The translations under genes and the position numbers were made by a program. From the NCBI GenBank assembly GCA_002007465.1, contig LNAC01000378.1, forward strand, positions 1,367,230-1,431,229: a stretch of 64,000 bases of DNA, read 5' to 3'. This document shows positions 26,259 through 38,170 of the stretch, piece by piece. The notes below the pieces were generated by a model. The model searched no databases. It worked only from the letters and a program-made list of their open reading frames with translations, and was not told the DNA's origin. Position 1 is the stretch's first letter. Every line of letters begins with the position of its first letter. The DNA is from Ailurus styani. Taxonomy: Eukaryota; Chordata; Mammalia; Carnivora; Ailuridae.

Positions 26259-26451
26259 GCTCCTGGGAGGATCAGTCGGTTAAGCCTCTGACTCTTAATT
26301 TCGGCTCAGGTCATGATCTCGGGGTCTTGAGATCGAGCTCTGTGTCCAACTCCATGCCGGACATGGAGCCTGCTTAAGAGTCTCTCTCTCCCCCCACCCC
26401 TGCCCCTCCCCCTGCTTGCAGGCACGTGCTCTCTCTATCTAAATAAAAATA
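26259..26451 (+). mobile_element. CAN-SINE, older
   Basis: Diverged full-length copy; AAAAATTGTGAAAACTGAA on the left and AAAAATTGTGAAAAGTGAA on the right. Confidence 0.9.
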
Positions 26452-26734
26452 AAAATTGTGAAAAGTGAATAAAATCTTTAATCTAGTTAACAGTATTATA
26501 CCAATGTCGATTTCCTGATTTTGATATTATACTACAGCAAGATAAGCTGTCACCGTTAGGGGAAGCTGGGGGCAAGGTAGGCAGATCTTTTCACAACTTC
26601 CTATGAGTATATAATTATTTCAAAGTACGAGTTGTTCTTTTTTTCAAGGTCTGCATGCTAGGTGTGTGGATTCTATTAAAGTATTGTAATCATCTTTAGC
26701 AGGATGATCAGAGGTATTATAAGCTCTGTGTAGT

Positions 26735-26975
26735 AATAATAAAGATTTACTGAGCACTTTCTATGGGAGAGCCACCGTGCCAACCTTTTTATACTCATCC
26801 CACCTGATCTATGCCAAAGCTGGGAGAAGTAGGTAGTGTTCCATCACCTACTTTTATAGATCAGGAAACTGGAAATCAGAGAAGTTCAGTAACTTGCCCC
26901 AGATCACAGAGCTATAACTGGCAGAACTAAGTCTTGAATCTAGGACTATCCAACTCCAAAGCTGGTGATCAAAAA
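26735..26975 (-). repeat. MIR
   Basis: AGTTCAGTAACTTGCCCC and TTTACTGAGCACTTTCTATG match the MIR core and arm in reverse. Confidence 0.85.
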
Positions 26976-27753
26976 TGCAATGCTGTCATGACTCTCTACT
27001 TGTGCAGTTGGGAGGCCAAAACGAGGCCTCATGTGTCAAGTTCCTAGCTCCATGTCTGGAACACAGCCAACATCCGGTGACCAGCATGCTTTTCCTCTCC
27101 TCATCTCCATCACTATTATTTGCTGGCTGTGGTCTTACCCTTGGCATTGAGGGGTGTCTATCTGGTCCTTACGCTTGGGGTGGTGTGAATCGTGCCAGAA
27201 GAAAAGGCAGATCCTTCTTAGTAAAATAATAACAATGCCTACCCACACAGGGTTATCGTGCATTTTGAGCAGAATTAAAAGTGATAATATATGTGAAAAG
27301 TGCTCTGTAAACAGTGAAGCTTGCTGCATGGTAGCTGCACTGCATTTTGTTCTATTACCTTACCTCTAGCTTGGCAGCTAAAAAGCTTTTTCCCTCTCAG
27401 CCATGCTGCAATTCACAAGCTCTTCACCCTGCTCACTCGCTGTGTGTTTCTATGGCATCAATCACCATAGTTTCTAGATTCTCTGACAGAAATATTAGGT
27501 GAAAGGCAGTTTAACAGAAGGAATCGGTGAATTCGATTCAAAGAACTCCATTCTCTCTACCTTGAAGCAGTGTTTAGCTGAGCCACGGTGGGTCACATAT
27601 TCATTCCTTCCCCATTCACTGCTTCCAGATTCCTTTTGCAAAACTTAAAAATGAAGTGATGAATTTAGAGTTATTTGTGAGGCCTATAATTGATAGGTTT
27701 CTCTCAAATCAACTTTGCTTCTGGGATAGAATTTCACAGCGGTTCCTTTACAT
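26976..27753. other. Unique intergenic sequence
   Basis: 27225-27340 resembles the remaining arm of a MIR. No gene. Confidence 0.35.
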
Positions 27754-28360
27754 CAGGGGTTGGCAAACTATGACCCGTGGGTCAAATCTGGCCTGCCCTC
27801 TGTTTTTGTATGGTCCTCAAGCTGAAAACCATTTCAAAAAATATATATTTTTTGTGAGATTAGGAGTCTCTTATGGTTTGTCTCCTTCCCCATCCCATCT
27901 TGTTTCATTATTTTTCCCTCCCTACCCCCCACGACCCCCCACCCTGCCCCTCAAGTTCCTCATATCAGAGAGATCATANAACAAACTGAGGGTTACTGGG
28001 GGGTGGGAGGGTAGGGATAGGGTGGATGGGTTATGGACACTGGGGAGGGTTTGTGCTTTGGTGAATGCTGTGAAAGATGTAAGCCTGATGATTCACAGAC
28101 CTGTACCCCTTGGGCAAAGAATAAAAATAAAATTAAAAAAAAAGAAAAAAGAAAAAAAATATTTTTTAATGCTTGTAAAGAAAACACACAGAAGAACACT
28201 ATTTCACAACACATGAAAATGACATGAAATTCACATTTCAGTGTCCTTCCATAAAGTTACATTGGAACATAGACTCTCATTGTTCAGGCAGAACTGAGTA
28301 GTTGTAAAGCTGAAAATATTGACTATCTGACCCTTTACATCTAAATCTTGCAGATCGCTG
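27754..28360 (+). mobile_element. hAT-type MER element, split by L1
   Basis: Left half (27754-27841) starts CAGGGGTTGGCAAACTATGA; right half (about 28160-28360) holds ATTGACTATCTGACCCTTTA and a decayed terminus. The L1 insertion lies between. Confidence 0.8.
27842..28160 (+). mobile_element. L1 insertion with 5' inversion
   Basis: 27980-28160 is a forward L1 3' end (ACAAACTGAGGGTTACTGGG ... ATAAAAATAAAATT and A tail). 27850-27978 is the neighbouring L1 segment in reverse: read on the minus strand it gives TATGATCTCTCTGATATGAG and then GAGACAAACCATAAGAGAC. This is the product of twin priming. An N (27979) marks the junction; AT-rich ATATTTTTT at both ends may be the target duplication. Confidence 0.85.
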
Positions 28361-28439
28361 CTCAACATAATAAGAACATCAGTGGCCCGATATGGAGGCC
28401 AAGAAAGGCTGACTAGGTCTACACTCGACCTACGTTTAT

Positions 28440-28600
28440 CCCCACCCTTTCCCCCTACACACCATTCTCCACTCGGATATTTTGAAGCATACCTATCTCC
28501 CACACTATAACGCAAGCTCTTTGGATGGAAGGATGCATTTTGTCTTTCATCTTTGTATCCACAAAGGTACTTAACACAATGTTTCACTCTTAGAGTAAAG
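28440..28600 (+). repeat. L2-like fragment
   Basis: Pattern of an L2 3' part (CTTTGTATCCACAAAGGTAC); weak. Confidence 0.4.
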
Positions 28601-28639
28601 AAGATCTCTCTAAATATGCCAGAAAACCCAGAACCACAA

Positions 28640-29400
28640 AAGAAAAGACTGATGCATTTGACTACACAGTAATAAGGAATTTATGTATGGCAAAACATCC
28701 TAAACAAAGCAAAAAGACAAACAAACTGGGGGGTAAGGGGGTTAATACAATGATAAAGAGCAGATTTCCCTTGAAGAATATCTTTTACAAGTGAATAGGA
28801 AGAAGACCAACAAGACTTATAGAAAAATAGGAGAGGGAGAATGAGCAGTTCACAGAAGAGCAAATACACATGACTATTGATATAGGAGAAGGTGTTCAGC
28901 TTCAGTAATAAGAAGATAAATGCAAATCTAAAGTCCAACACGATGCCATTTTCACCTTCAACATTGACAAAGCTAAATGGCACATTTCATTGACAAAGGT
29001 CTGGGGAGACAAGCATTCTCATGCATTGTTTGTGGAAGTACAAATTTTCCCTGTATTAAAATACCTATGCCTTTTGACTGACAACCTCCATTTCTAGGAA
29101 TTCATTCTATAGATATTCTCAGGTATGTGTTAACTAATTTACATAAAAGGCTAGTCATCGCAACACTTCTTATAAAAAGATACTAATCAGTAGTTGACAG
29201 GTTAAATAAATGATGTTAAATTCATACAATAGAATACTAGGCAGTCATTAAAAAGAGAAAGGGAGTGCTTCGCAGACCAGGGACAGGAAAAAGGGTAGAA
29301 TTCTCCATGTATAATCTTTTATGAATTTGGAATTTGCACCATGTGATGCCTTAGTTATACAAAACTAAATTTAATTTTTTATGTGTGTGGCTACTTTCAG
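28640..29400 (+). mobile_element. Old L1 3' part
   Basis: AATACTAGGCAGTCATTAAA, GGAAGTACAAATTTTCCCTG and TTTCTAGGAATTCATTC identify a decayed L1 ORF2 3' end. Confidence 0.75.
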
Positions 29401-29950
29401 CATTGTTTCCTATCCCTTATGCTTATGCTGTACATTTCTATGTATTCAGTAGGTAATAAAACCCATTAAAAATAAATGTCTGTTTTGCAGGGTAAGGATT
29501 TGCTAATTTAGGGAAGACTGTAGGCTACTGGTCATAAATGTTAGCACATAAAAATTGAGTCTGAGGCTTTGTAATGAAAATCAAGGTTTGTGGAAATATA
29601 AGCAAATTTTCATTTAGTCATGGCACTGATGGTGATGAATATAGGCAAAACCTCTCATACTGAATCATTAATTTTGACAATAGAAGTGTAAATAGGACCT
29701 GTTATTTCTCCCTTATTTTCTGCGCCCTGTTCTGTGCAACCTAGTATTGATCACAGGAGCATGAAGGACTCTGACCCTCCCCAAGTGTTTAGTTTGTTAT
29801 TTTTCCAGACAAATATCAGACAAATTAGGATCATTAATGGCTACTGCATAAGCTAATGAAATGAGAAAAATTCTTTATTCTCTGAGTGTATTGTTTCTAG
29901 TGGTGGAATTTGATTTAAAGCACGTCTACACACGTATCAAATTAACTGTT
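29401..29950. other. Unique AT-rich sequence
   Basis: No gene or clear repeat. Confidence 0.35.
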
Positions 29951-30178
29951 GGGACACCCGGTGGCTCAGTTGGTTGAGTGACTGACTCTGGAGTTTGGTT
30001 CAGGTCATGATCTCAGGGTTGTGAGATCAGGTTGTGAAATTGAGCTGGGTGTAGGAGGTGGGGGGGGTGGGGGGCGCTCCGCATTCAGTGGGGACTTATC
30101 TTGGGATTCTCTCCCTCTCCCTTTGCCCCTCTCCCCACTCATGCTCTCTCACTCTCTCAAATAAATAAATAAAATAAG
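29951..30178 (+). mobile_element. CAN-SINE, old, with G-run
   Basis: GGGACACCCGGTGGCTCAG head, a G-rich stretch at 30055-30074, and tail AATAAATAAATAAAAT. Confidence 0.85.
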
Positions 30179-30289
30179 AATGAACTGTCATAATATTAAT
30201 TAATTGTACTTACACTAACTACTAGATCTGAACTTCCTCAAGGTCCAGTCTAAGTATCCAGTATCCAAAAAATATACTATATGATTTTA

Positions 30290-30474
30290 TTTTTTATTTT
30301 TTTAAAGATTTTTAAAATTTATTTGACAGAGAAAGAGACAGTGAGAGTGGGAACACAAGCAGGGGCAGGTTTCCCACTGAGCAGGGAGCCCGATGCGGGG
30401 CTCAACCCCAGGACCCTGGGATCATGACCTGAGCCAGAGGCAGACGCTTAACACCTAAGCCACCCAGGCGCCCC
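30290..30474 (-). mobile_element. CAN-SINE
   Basis: Reverse copy with target duplication TACTATATGATTTTA at 30275-30289 and 30475-30489. Confidence 0.92.
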
Positions 30475-30497
30475 TACTATATGATTTTAAAACTCTA

Positions 30498-30522
30498 GGG
30501 GCACCTGGGTGGCTCAGTCATT
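30498..30522 (+). mobile_element. CAN-SINE head, cut by assembly gap
   Basis: GGGGCACCTGGGTGGCTCAG and five more bases, then Ns. The same head with its body appears after the gap at 30636. Confidence 0.8.
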
Positions 30523-30558
30523 NNNNNNNNNNNNNNNNNNNNNNNNNNNNNNNNNNNN
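30523..30558. other. Assembly gap (36 N)
   Basis: Unresolved bases flanked by an 87-bp repeat (30436-30522 and 30574-30660). Confidence 0.99.
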
Positions 30559-30635
30559 CCAACTGCTTAAAAAAGAGGCAGACGCTTAACACCTAAGCCA
30601 CCCAGGTGCCCCTACTATATGATTTTAAAACTCTA

Positions 30636-30845
30636 GGGGCACCTGGGTGGCTCAGTCATTAAGCGTCTGCCTTACACTCAGGTCACGATCCCAGGGTCCT
30701 GGGATCGAGCCCTGAGTCAGGCTCCCTGCTCAGTGGGGAGCCTGCTTCTCCCTCTCCCTCTGCCTGCTGCTTCCCCTGCTTGTGCTCTCTAGCTTGCTCA
30801 CTATCTCTCCCTGTCAAATAAATAAATACAATCTTAAAAAAATAT
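30636..30845 (+). mobile_element. CAN-SINE, full length
   Basis: Complete copy with target duplication AAAACTCTAG at 30626-30635 and 30846-30855. Confidence 0.93.
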
Positions 30846-30855
30846 AAAACTCTAG

Positions 30856-31519
30856 GACTAGCCAGTACTTTCCAATGACACTAACAGTATCAAACGCCAT
30901 CGTAAGTGTTGTTTCTACTTTGCTGGTCTGCCTCCCCCACTAGCTCGTGTGGTCTATGAGAGCAGGGATGGGGCATTTTGTCCTCATTTCAGCTTCCTGC
31001 TCTAGGTTCCCATAATTGTCATGGTAGGATAAACCTCCAGTCAGTTTTCAAATGAATGGTTAAATACCCCCTCCCTGTTGCTTTTTGCCACATTTTCAAA
31101 AGCAAGAGTAGAGAATTTATTGTGTGGGTTTTGGGGTAGAAGGCATAGGCAGAGGGCAAGCAGGACTTCCCAGGGGTGTTTTACTGTCCCTCTGAGCCAC
31201 TGACCCACTACACCCTAAGTCATACGGTCTGCAACTACCGACACTCACAGAGAATCTTGGCTCCCACACCAATTTGTGTCTTGTTCATTTTGTGTCGGTT
31301 TCTGCTGGTTGCTTCATTTACCAACACGGGTAAAACGGAGCCAGACAAACATTCAACAGAAAAGCTCAGAACTCAGACCAAGTTGTTTGTGGAGTAGACT
31401 TCTGCTCATGAGTTTAGTGGAAATTAAATGCTTGCAATTCATTCGAGTACGTGTTCCTCACTAGACTTCCTCCTTTTGTGCATTTTGATCTCTAAGGCTC
31501 TTGCCACACAATAAACCGG
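30856..31519. other. Unique intergenic sequence
   Basis: No gene; nothing recognised. Confidence 0.35.
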
Positions 31520-31722
31520 AAGTTGGCCAACAGAGATCCAGGTATGTCACCTGTTTTTGTAAATAAAGTTTGATGGGAACAAAGACACATCCATTTGTCG
31601 GCGACTGTGGCTGTTTTCACAGCAGGAGCCGAGCAGCTGTGACAGAGAGTGTGTGGCCCACAAGCCTCACATACTTACTCTCTGGCCCTTTACAGAAAAA
31701 ACTTCGCTGACTCTTGCTATTT
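31520..31722 (+). mobile_element. hAT-type MER element, near full length
   Basis: GAAGTTGGCCAACAGAGATCC at the left, TTTTTGTAAATAAAGTTTGA inside, CTGGCCCTTTACAGAAAAAA and TCGCTGACTCTTG at the right end; same family as 20191 and 27754. Confidence 0.8.
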
Positions 31723-32207
31723 CTGCATGATCGTATAACTAAGGGTCCGAAGGAGGATACATTCCCTCAACAAATAACTAATATTTAACTGAACTCTACT
31801 ATGTGCCAGATACTAGGAATTAAAAGATGATGAAGATCCTGAGTAATGTTTGTACAAGACATGCTTTCAGCGCCAAGGGAAGTACTCATTCGCCTTTCAG
31901 GTGACAAGGTAAACAACACTACATTTGAAATCTAAATGTTACCGCGAAAAGCCACCAGACACAGGATGGAGATCTGAGACAGGCTAATCTGCTTTGCCCC
32001 TCGCAGAAGCAATTATAGACTTTCTAGAAACCTGAAAAAGGTCATTTGTTCCAGCTGAGAAATACCAAACACAACCAACCAATGTACTGGGAAACACCGG
32101 GTAGGCTCTAACTATGCAGCTACTAACAATAGCTAATACATACGGCATGGATTACATGTCAGTCACATGTATTAACTCATCCAATGCTCATAAAAACTAC
32201 GAATGAG

Positions 32208-32375
32208 GGGCTTTTTTTTTAACAGAAATATAATTCACATACGATGTTATATTCGTTTCAAGTGTGCAATGTAGCGATTCAACAATTCTATACACTGCTC
32301 CCCATGATAAGTGTAGTCCCCACCTGTCACCAAACAGTGTTATTGCGTTATTATAGACTATATTTCCTGTGCACC
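32208..32375 (-). mobile_element. L1 3'-region fragment
   Basis: TATAATTCACATACGATGTTA and TGTAGCGATTCAACAATTC are reverse L1 tail sequence. Confidence 0.6.
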
Positions 32376-33035
32376 CGCACTCGACACATAGGGAAACTGA
32401 GGTGTAGAGAAGTGACATAACTTGCTCAAATAACACAGCTAGTAAGTGGGAGTAGGGATTGGAACCCACGTTGTCTGGCTTTGGGGTCTGGCCTCTTCAC
32501 CATCGATACCACCTTGAACTGCTTCTCTGACTTTGGACAACTCACCCTATCTCCCTGAGCCTCAGTTTCCTCCTCTATGAAATGAAAATTGTGGTCTCGA
32601 TCTCTCAGGTGCTTATCGATATCATATTCCAGGATTCTTGGTTTTAAGAGACGTTCACACATACCTAACACTGTGGCAATTGCAAAAGACAATATAAGAC
32701 ACACATGATCTATTCAATGAACAATTAATGAGTCTCTGCTATGTACCAAACTGTGTTTCAGTCCCTGGGGATACAGCAAGGAACAAAACAGAAAGCCCTG
32801 TTCTTGCGGTGCTCACATTCTAGCCGAGTGCAGTAATGATCCTGACAAATGCTTGCAGAGCACTGACATCGTGCTCTGTCATTTACATGGCTTGTCTCTT
32901 TTCATCTTTACAGCAGTCATGAGCCCTGTTATACAGACAACAAACCGAGACTTGGAGAGGTTAGGTACTTAGCAGAGGTCACAGCTAGTGAGTGGCAGAG
33001 CCCGGACCTTCTCGCTGAGTTCGTGTGCTAGCTCA
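32376..33035. repeat. Cluster of MIR and L2 fragments
   Basis: 32380-32510 reverse MIR (AGGGAAACTGAGGTGTAGAG), 32515-32690 forward MIR (CCTGAGCCTCAGTTTCCTCC), 32715-32835 reverse L2 (TGGGGATACAGCAAGGAACA), 32845-33035 reverse MIR (CCGAGACTTGGAGAGGTTAG). All ancient and non-coding. Confidence 0.75.
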
Positions 33036-34200
33036 TGTTATGCCATTTTCCTTGTAAGGACTTTATAACCAATTAACTCGCTAACATCCAGTTATAGTGA
33101 ACTGGCTCAAAAAAAGTTTCTTGGTATTTTGATCATGTTTCAAAAACGAAGCAAGTAATCTGCAAAGTCACATCAGAAACTCAGAGCTGACCAGCCGGAA
33201 CGCAAGGATTCCTATCTATGATGACCTCTGGCCTCTTGACAGAAATCACAAAAGGGATATGGAGATTGACAGTATCCCGTATCAGTAGTAAAAATTCTGG
33301 GTTAAAGCAGGAAGGCAAACAGTGCCTTCCTGTCTGGTGGAGTGGAGTCAGGCCCCAGGATGACAGCGTAAGTATACTGAGGGGAAAGAGAGAGCAAGCA
33401 AGCAAGCAAGAAAATGTGCTTCTGGTGATTTGGATCTTGAGTTTGTAGTTGTCAAAAAAGGCACTGTGACCCCAAGGGGTCTCAATCAAAGGCTCTCCAG
33501 CCCCGATGCCGGAGGAACTACAGTGTACTGCAAAGCAGGGGAACAAAACCGTAAAAGGACTCACCCCAATTTTGTGAATGTCCTCAAGTTGGGTGGCACG
33601 TTAGGGAATGGTGTTTGCAAAACCTGAAGAAATTTGACCCTTGGTGGACTTTAGGAGGTCTTTAAGTCTTCCATACTTGTGGGTCTCTAGCTAAAGTAAA
33701 GCCAAATGCTATAAAAGTATCCAGTGAATTCTAAACATTACATTGTCTCAACCATCCTACAAATGTCTTAACAATCAATTGTTGCACAAGGGATCCAATT
33801 AGCTGGGGAGATGTTAGGATTTGGCTCTGTTGGGTGGGATGCGTGAGTGTGGGGGGAGGGTCATTCAGGTTCGAATCTAAGTGAGGACACAGACATGTCT
33901 ACATTGTTTGACCTCATGGAGACCTGTAATCCACGGTTCCATTGTTTTTCCACTTGATTCTTCAGCTGCCTTGCAACCATCCTTCTTTGTTGCGCTCAGG
34001 TTCCATGAACCATCATTATAATCACTTCTTTACAATTTTACAACTCTCAGGTAGGTCTCTCTCTCTCTCCCCTCCACTCCACCGTAGCGTTCATCTGGCA
34101 AAACTCCAACTCTGATTGAACTCAGCACCTAAGCTACTAAATATTTCTGGACATAATCTCAGAATTGGAATTCCTGCCTTCAGCTTAAAGACATGATCAC
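33036..34200. other. Unique intergenic sequence
   Basis: Contains a short GCAA tandem (33393-33412). An ORF at 33181-33564 (-) has no family signature. Confidence 0.35.
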
Positions 34201-35545
34201 AGAGGTGAAATGTCAGTTAATACCACCAGGCAATCCTGGTACATTTCCTCAGTGAAGTCATCTTCTCACTCTCTAGAACAATTATTTCATATCTTCTCTT
34301 GCTCCTCCACCCTCCTACACAACCCATTCTCAGCTGGTGACTTCATTTTATATTTCATTGAGATAATGGAAGCCATCCTGAAACATTCTTCCCTTGTACT
34401 CGTTTAGGTCTTTACTCCTTAGAGAAGCCTTTGGAGGTTACCCTTGAAAAAAGAACCACTTCATTTCCCTGTGCACACAACAACCCACTAACAATTTATG
34501 CTATTTTACAGCTCTTCACAACACTTATGTCTCTGAAATTGTATTACATACTATGTGTTTTAAATTCTTCATGTCTTTTCCTTAGAATGAAAACTCCAAG
34601 CCATGAGAGTGGGAACTTTGCCTATTTCACAGTATCCTTAGATACAACCCCAAAGAGTGCCTAGTATGTGTTCCTTGAATAAAGGAGTCTTCTCATCACT
34701 GAATCCGTGTGTCTAACTGCCCCTCTTTCCTCTTGATAGGCTGAAAGACATCTCTCTCTTCCCAACATAGACCAAACTCACCACTGGGATCTGTATCCCA
34801 ACTCTTTCCTCCCACTCAAGGTTTTGATTCCTTTAATTAGCCCCCTCTTTTCTACATTTTCAATCGCTCCATCTCTAGTAGAACATTCCCATTCAGCATT
34901 TGAACATATACTCTGTTATCTCCCTTCTTAGAAAGATCATACAACTCCACACCCCCTCCAAGATTTCCCTGCTCCCCTTCGTGGCAAAAGTCCTTTAGAG
35001 TTGTCTTCACATGTTGTGCTGTCTCTACTTCCTGACCTCCCATCCATTCCTCAGCTCCCTCAGGATCCAGCTTCTTTTCCTATCACTCCATTGACACAGC
35101 CGTGAATAACGTTTCAACAATCTTTGTGCTCCCAACTTCAATGGACACTTTAGAGTCCATTACTTGACCTGCCAGCAGCATGTGAGACCATCAACTACTC
35201 ACTCCTTGAAACTCTCTCCATTCATGATGTCTGTGAGTGATATCATAGTTTTTGCTTTTCCTCCTACCTTACTGGTCATTCTTTCTCAATGTCCTTTGTA
35301 GGCTTCTTCTTGTCTACCTCACCTCTGAATGTCATGATTCCTTAGAGCCCTTTTTCTCTCTGACCAGGTGATATTATCCGGTCCTGTGGCTTTAAGGACC
35401 ATCTATGCATCAATGAGAGCTCTTGGAAGGCGTCAGAGCTCAACAGCTGTCCTTTAAGTTCCCCTCCAATAAGGTGTAACAACAGAACCAAGAGAGAAGA
35501 GAGACCGCTTTTCCCACTGGGAAGCAGGGTAGTATAGCTTTGGTA
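34201..35545 (+). repeat. L2 fragments
   Basis: 34290-34690 and 34860-35450 follow the L2 3' order: TCACTCCTTGAAACTCTC, CCTACCTTACTGGTCATTC, TCTGTGGCTTTAAGGACC-like text, and AGTGCCTAGTATGTGTTCC near 34650. Too decayed to code. Confidence 0.65.
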
Positions 35546-35975
35546 CGCTAGCTGCAGTGAAAGATAGACATAATTACTCCCTATTTTCTATCTAGTGCTC
35601 TTCAGGATTTTGACATGGGGGGGGCAAAATCTGTGTCTGACTCTAAAAAGCTTCTCACTTCTTACCCAGCACTACTGATAAATAGAAGAGAATGTCATTC
35701 GCTTTGCAATTATCATTTCCTTGAGGAAATTTTAAGGGACACAGTCAGTTGTCAAAAAAAATTAGTTTTGAGTCAGTACATTTAGTCCATTCATTTGCAA
35801 AGCTTTCTAAACAACCCAGATATAATTAGATAACCATTCTAAATGAGTGGGGCCCTTTAATTTGATTCACTAGCAGTGGCTTGTGATTTTAAAAATGGAT
35901 ATTTTCGAGTAATGGTTTCTACAGTTTTATCAAAGGGCCAATTACCTGGGCCAAATTGTCTTCCTTAAGACAGAG
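35546..35975. other. Unique sequence
   Basis: Nothing recognised. Confidence 0.3.
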
Positions 35976-36177
35976 AAATGGGTGCCCCAGTGGGCTCAGT
36001 GGGTTAAGCATCCTACTCTTGATTTCAGCTCAGGTCATGATCTCAGGGTTGAGATTGAGCACGAGATCAAGCCCAAGTTGGGCTCTGCCCTGAGTGTGGA
36101 GCCTGCTTGAGATTCTCTCTCTCCCTCTCCCTCTGCCCCTCTACCCCTGCTCTCTCTCTCTCTCTCTCAAAAAAAAA
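35976..36177 (+). mobile_element. CAN-SINE, older
   Basis: Head GGGTGCCCCAGTGGGCTCAG; ends in CTCTCTC and A10. AAGACAGAG on both sides (35967-35975 and 36178-36186). Confidence 0.9.
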
Positions 36178-36381
36178 AGACAGAGGAGCAATTGTGCCCA
36201 ACACAAATCACTGCCAGTGTTGTTAGATGAAAGTACAATAGAGTAGCAAATTTTTGTGCAGAAATCCAAGGGTATAGTGACAGCTCCCTTGAAACTATGG
36301 GACCTTAGGTGATTATTAAAGTAACTCTGGCCAATGAAATAGATATTTCCTATTTAAGTCTATAGTATATTTTTCCTGAGC

Positions 36382-36586
36382 TATTTATTCATTTATTTAA
36401 GATTTATCCACTTACTCATTAGAGAAAGAGAAAGAGCACAAGCAGGGAGAACAGCAGGCAGAGGGAGAGGGAGAGGTAGACTCCCCAGTGAGCAGGGAGG
36501 CTAATGTGGGGCTTGATCCCAGGACCCTAAGATCATGACCTGAGCTGAAGACAGACACTTAACCCACTGAGCCACCCAGGTGCCCC
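36382..36586 (-). mobile_element. CAN-SINE, older
   Basis: Reverse copy ending GAGCCACCCAGGTGCCCC. Confidence 0.9.
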
Positions 36587-36599
36587 TTATTTTTATTTA

Positions 36600-36800
36600 T
36601 TTATTTATTTAGTTTAAATTTTAGTGAGCATATGGTGCAATATTGGTTTCTGGAGTAGGATTCAGTGGTTCATCACTTACATACAACATGCAACGATGAG
36701 CTTTTTAGGTATATAGGGGATGGGGGAAAGTTCGGGGACACATGATTGATATCTTGGGGGATCCATCACTCATGGATAATCTCTTGGAGATAATATCAGA
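36600..36800 (-). mobile_element. L1 3' UTR fragment
   Basis: GGTTTCTGGAGTAGGATTCAG and GTTCATCACTTACATACAAC are reverse carnivore L1 tail sequence. Confidence 0.75.
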
Positions 36801-36857
36801 TAAATTCATGGGAGTGTGATGGTCAATGGCTGTTCTCTAACCGATGTCAGTTACAGT

Positions 36858-37059
36858 TTTTTTTTAAATAGATTTATTTATTTGAGAGAGACGGTGTGTG
36901 TGCAAGTGGGGGGGGAGCGGCGCAAAGGTAAAGGATCTCAAGCAGACTCTGCACTGAGCACAGAGCCTGACACAGGGCTCCATCTCACAACCTTGAGATC
37001 ATGACCTGAGCCAAAACCAAGAATCCCACATGTAACCAATGGCGCCACCCAGGTGGCCC
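36858..37059 (-). mobile_element. CAN-SINE, diverged
   Basis: AAATAGATTTATTTATTTGAG start, G-run at 36908-36915, end GCCACCCAGGTGGCCC; TTACAGT/TACAGT flanks. Confidence 0.85.
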
Positions 37060-37169
37060 TACAGTACTGAACGTCTCAGTAGGGATGACTAATGGCCTCA
37101 GCCATCCTAATTGGTCACCTTGGGTATAACACTTTAAGAATAAAATTCGGAATGTAAGTACCAGAAAAG

Positions 37170-37450
37170 GCAAAATGAAATGACAATGATCACAATAACA
37201 ACAACAACGACAAATACCGAAGACACATTATGTACTGGCCCCGTGCGGAATGCTTCGTGTACATTATTCTCTCTCATCGCCACATCTCCTATGAGGCAGG
37301 TGGTCCTTGTTGACTCCACATTACAGGAGGAGCCGTTAAAGCTCCAAGAAATTAATGACTCGAGGTCATAGGACTAATGCGTGGCAGAACCTGAACCCAA
37401 ATCCAGATCTGTCTCTCCTGAACCCACACTGCGTGGTGTTCACTATGCTA
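37170..37450 (-). repeat. MIR
   Basis: Reverse MIR with ACATTACAGGAGGAG and AAATTAATGACTCGAGGTC, ending near CACACTGCGTGG. Confidence 0.7.
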
Positions 37451-37599
37451 ACCTGGAAGAAAGGAAAAGAAGTGAAGAGAATGACAGTGGATAAAACGTA
37501 AGCTGTTATACTAAAATGCCTGACTTTCTCCCTCCCCTAAAAACTAAAAAGCCCAGGAAAATAAATCTATTTCTGATGAAAGTCAGGCCTCGGTGGAAA

Positions 37600-37642
37600 T
37601 CAAGAGTAGGACGCCTAACTGACTGAGCCCCCCAGGCACCCC
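37600..37642 (-). mobile_element. CAN-SINE head remnant
   Basis: Only CTAACTGACTGAGCCCCCCA and GGCACCCC remain. Confidence 0.5.
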
Positions 37643-38170
37643 GGATTCATTGCATTCTTATTCTATCTCTTGGGGTGATCTTTGGTGCAAAACCGCCCAC
37701 CGCCTGCCACGTCTCTAGCTAGGACAAGGTAGACTGCCGGGAAAGTAGCACCATGCCAGCTAGCAGGGTTCCTGTCTGAGCGCATTGCTCTCTGTCCCTC
37801 CTTGCCAGTGCAGGGAAGTTGGCGATGGAGGCAGAGAATCACTGAGGCTATAGGCCCAAAGTGGCTGGACTTGGATCCCAAAGACTGGAGGCTATGATGG
37901 GACATTTCCCAAGGTGGCCAGGAGTGGAAAGAAGCAGGACCAAGTGTACGTCTTAACTGGTTACTGAGAACCAGGTTGGGGAAACAGGCGCAGTCCCCGT
38001 AGCCCACCAGGAGAAGTGGGGGGGGGGAATGTGGCAGACAGTCAGAACAGAATGAGAAGAAGGCCAGGAGCCAACTGAGAAGGCCCCTGAGGGCCAAGTA
38101 GTGCTGATAAACATTGAACTCAGCATTCTGGGTGCTCCAACTTGCTTTCCATCTCCCCTCGCCCCTTCCT
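37643..38170. other. Unique intergenic sequence
   Basis: Contains a 171-codon open frame (37663-38178, -) with no recognisable domain; judged fortuitous. Confidence 0.35.

Larger units (their letters stand above)
23610..26650 (+). mobile_element. Old L1 (ORF2 3' part and tail), split
   Basis: Decayed L1 ORF2: CAAGGTTGCAGGATACGAGATC, TTGGAAGACTCAACAT, ATGCAAAAGCAATCCAATGG, ATGACCCAGGAATCATACTTC, then a 3' UTR with TGGTTGCCAAGGGACAGGG. Many stops. Four later insertions split it: two SINEs, a MaLR LTR and a third SINE. Older than the 13-17 kb L1, judging by divergence. Confidence 0.85.
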
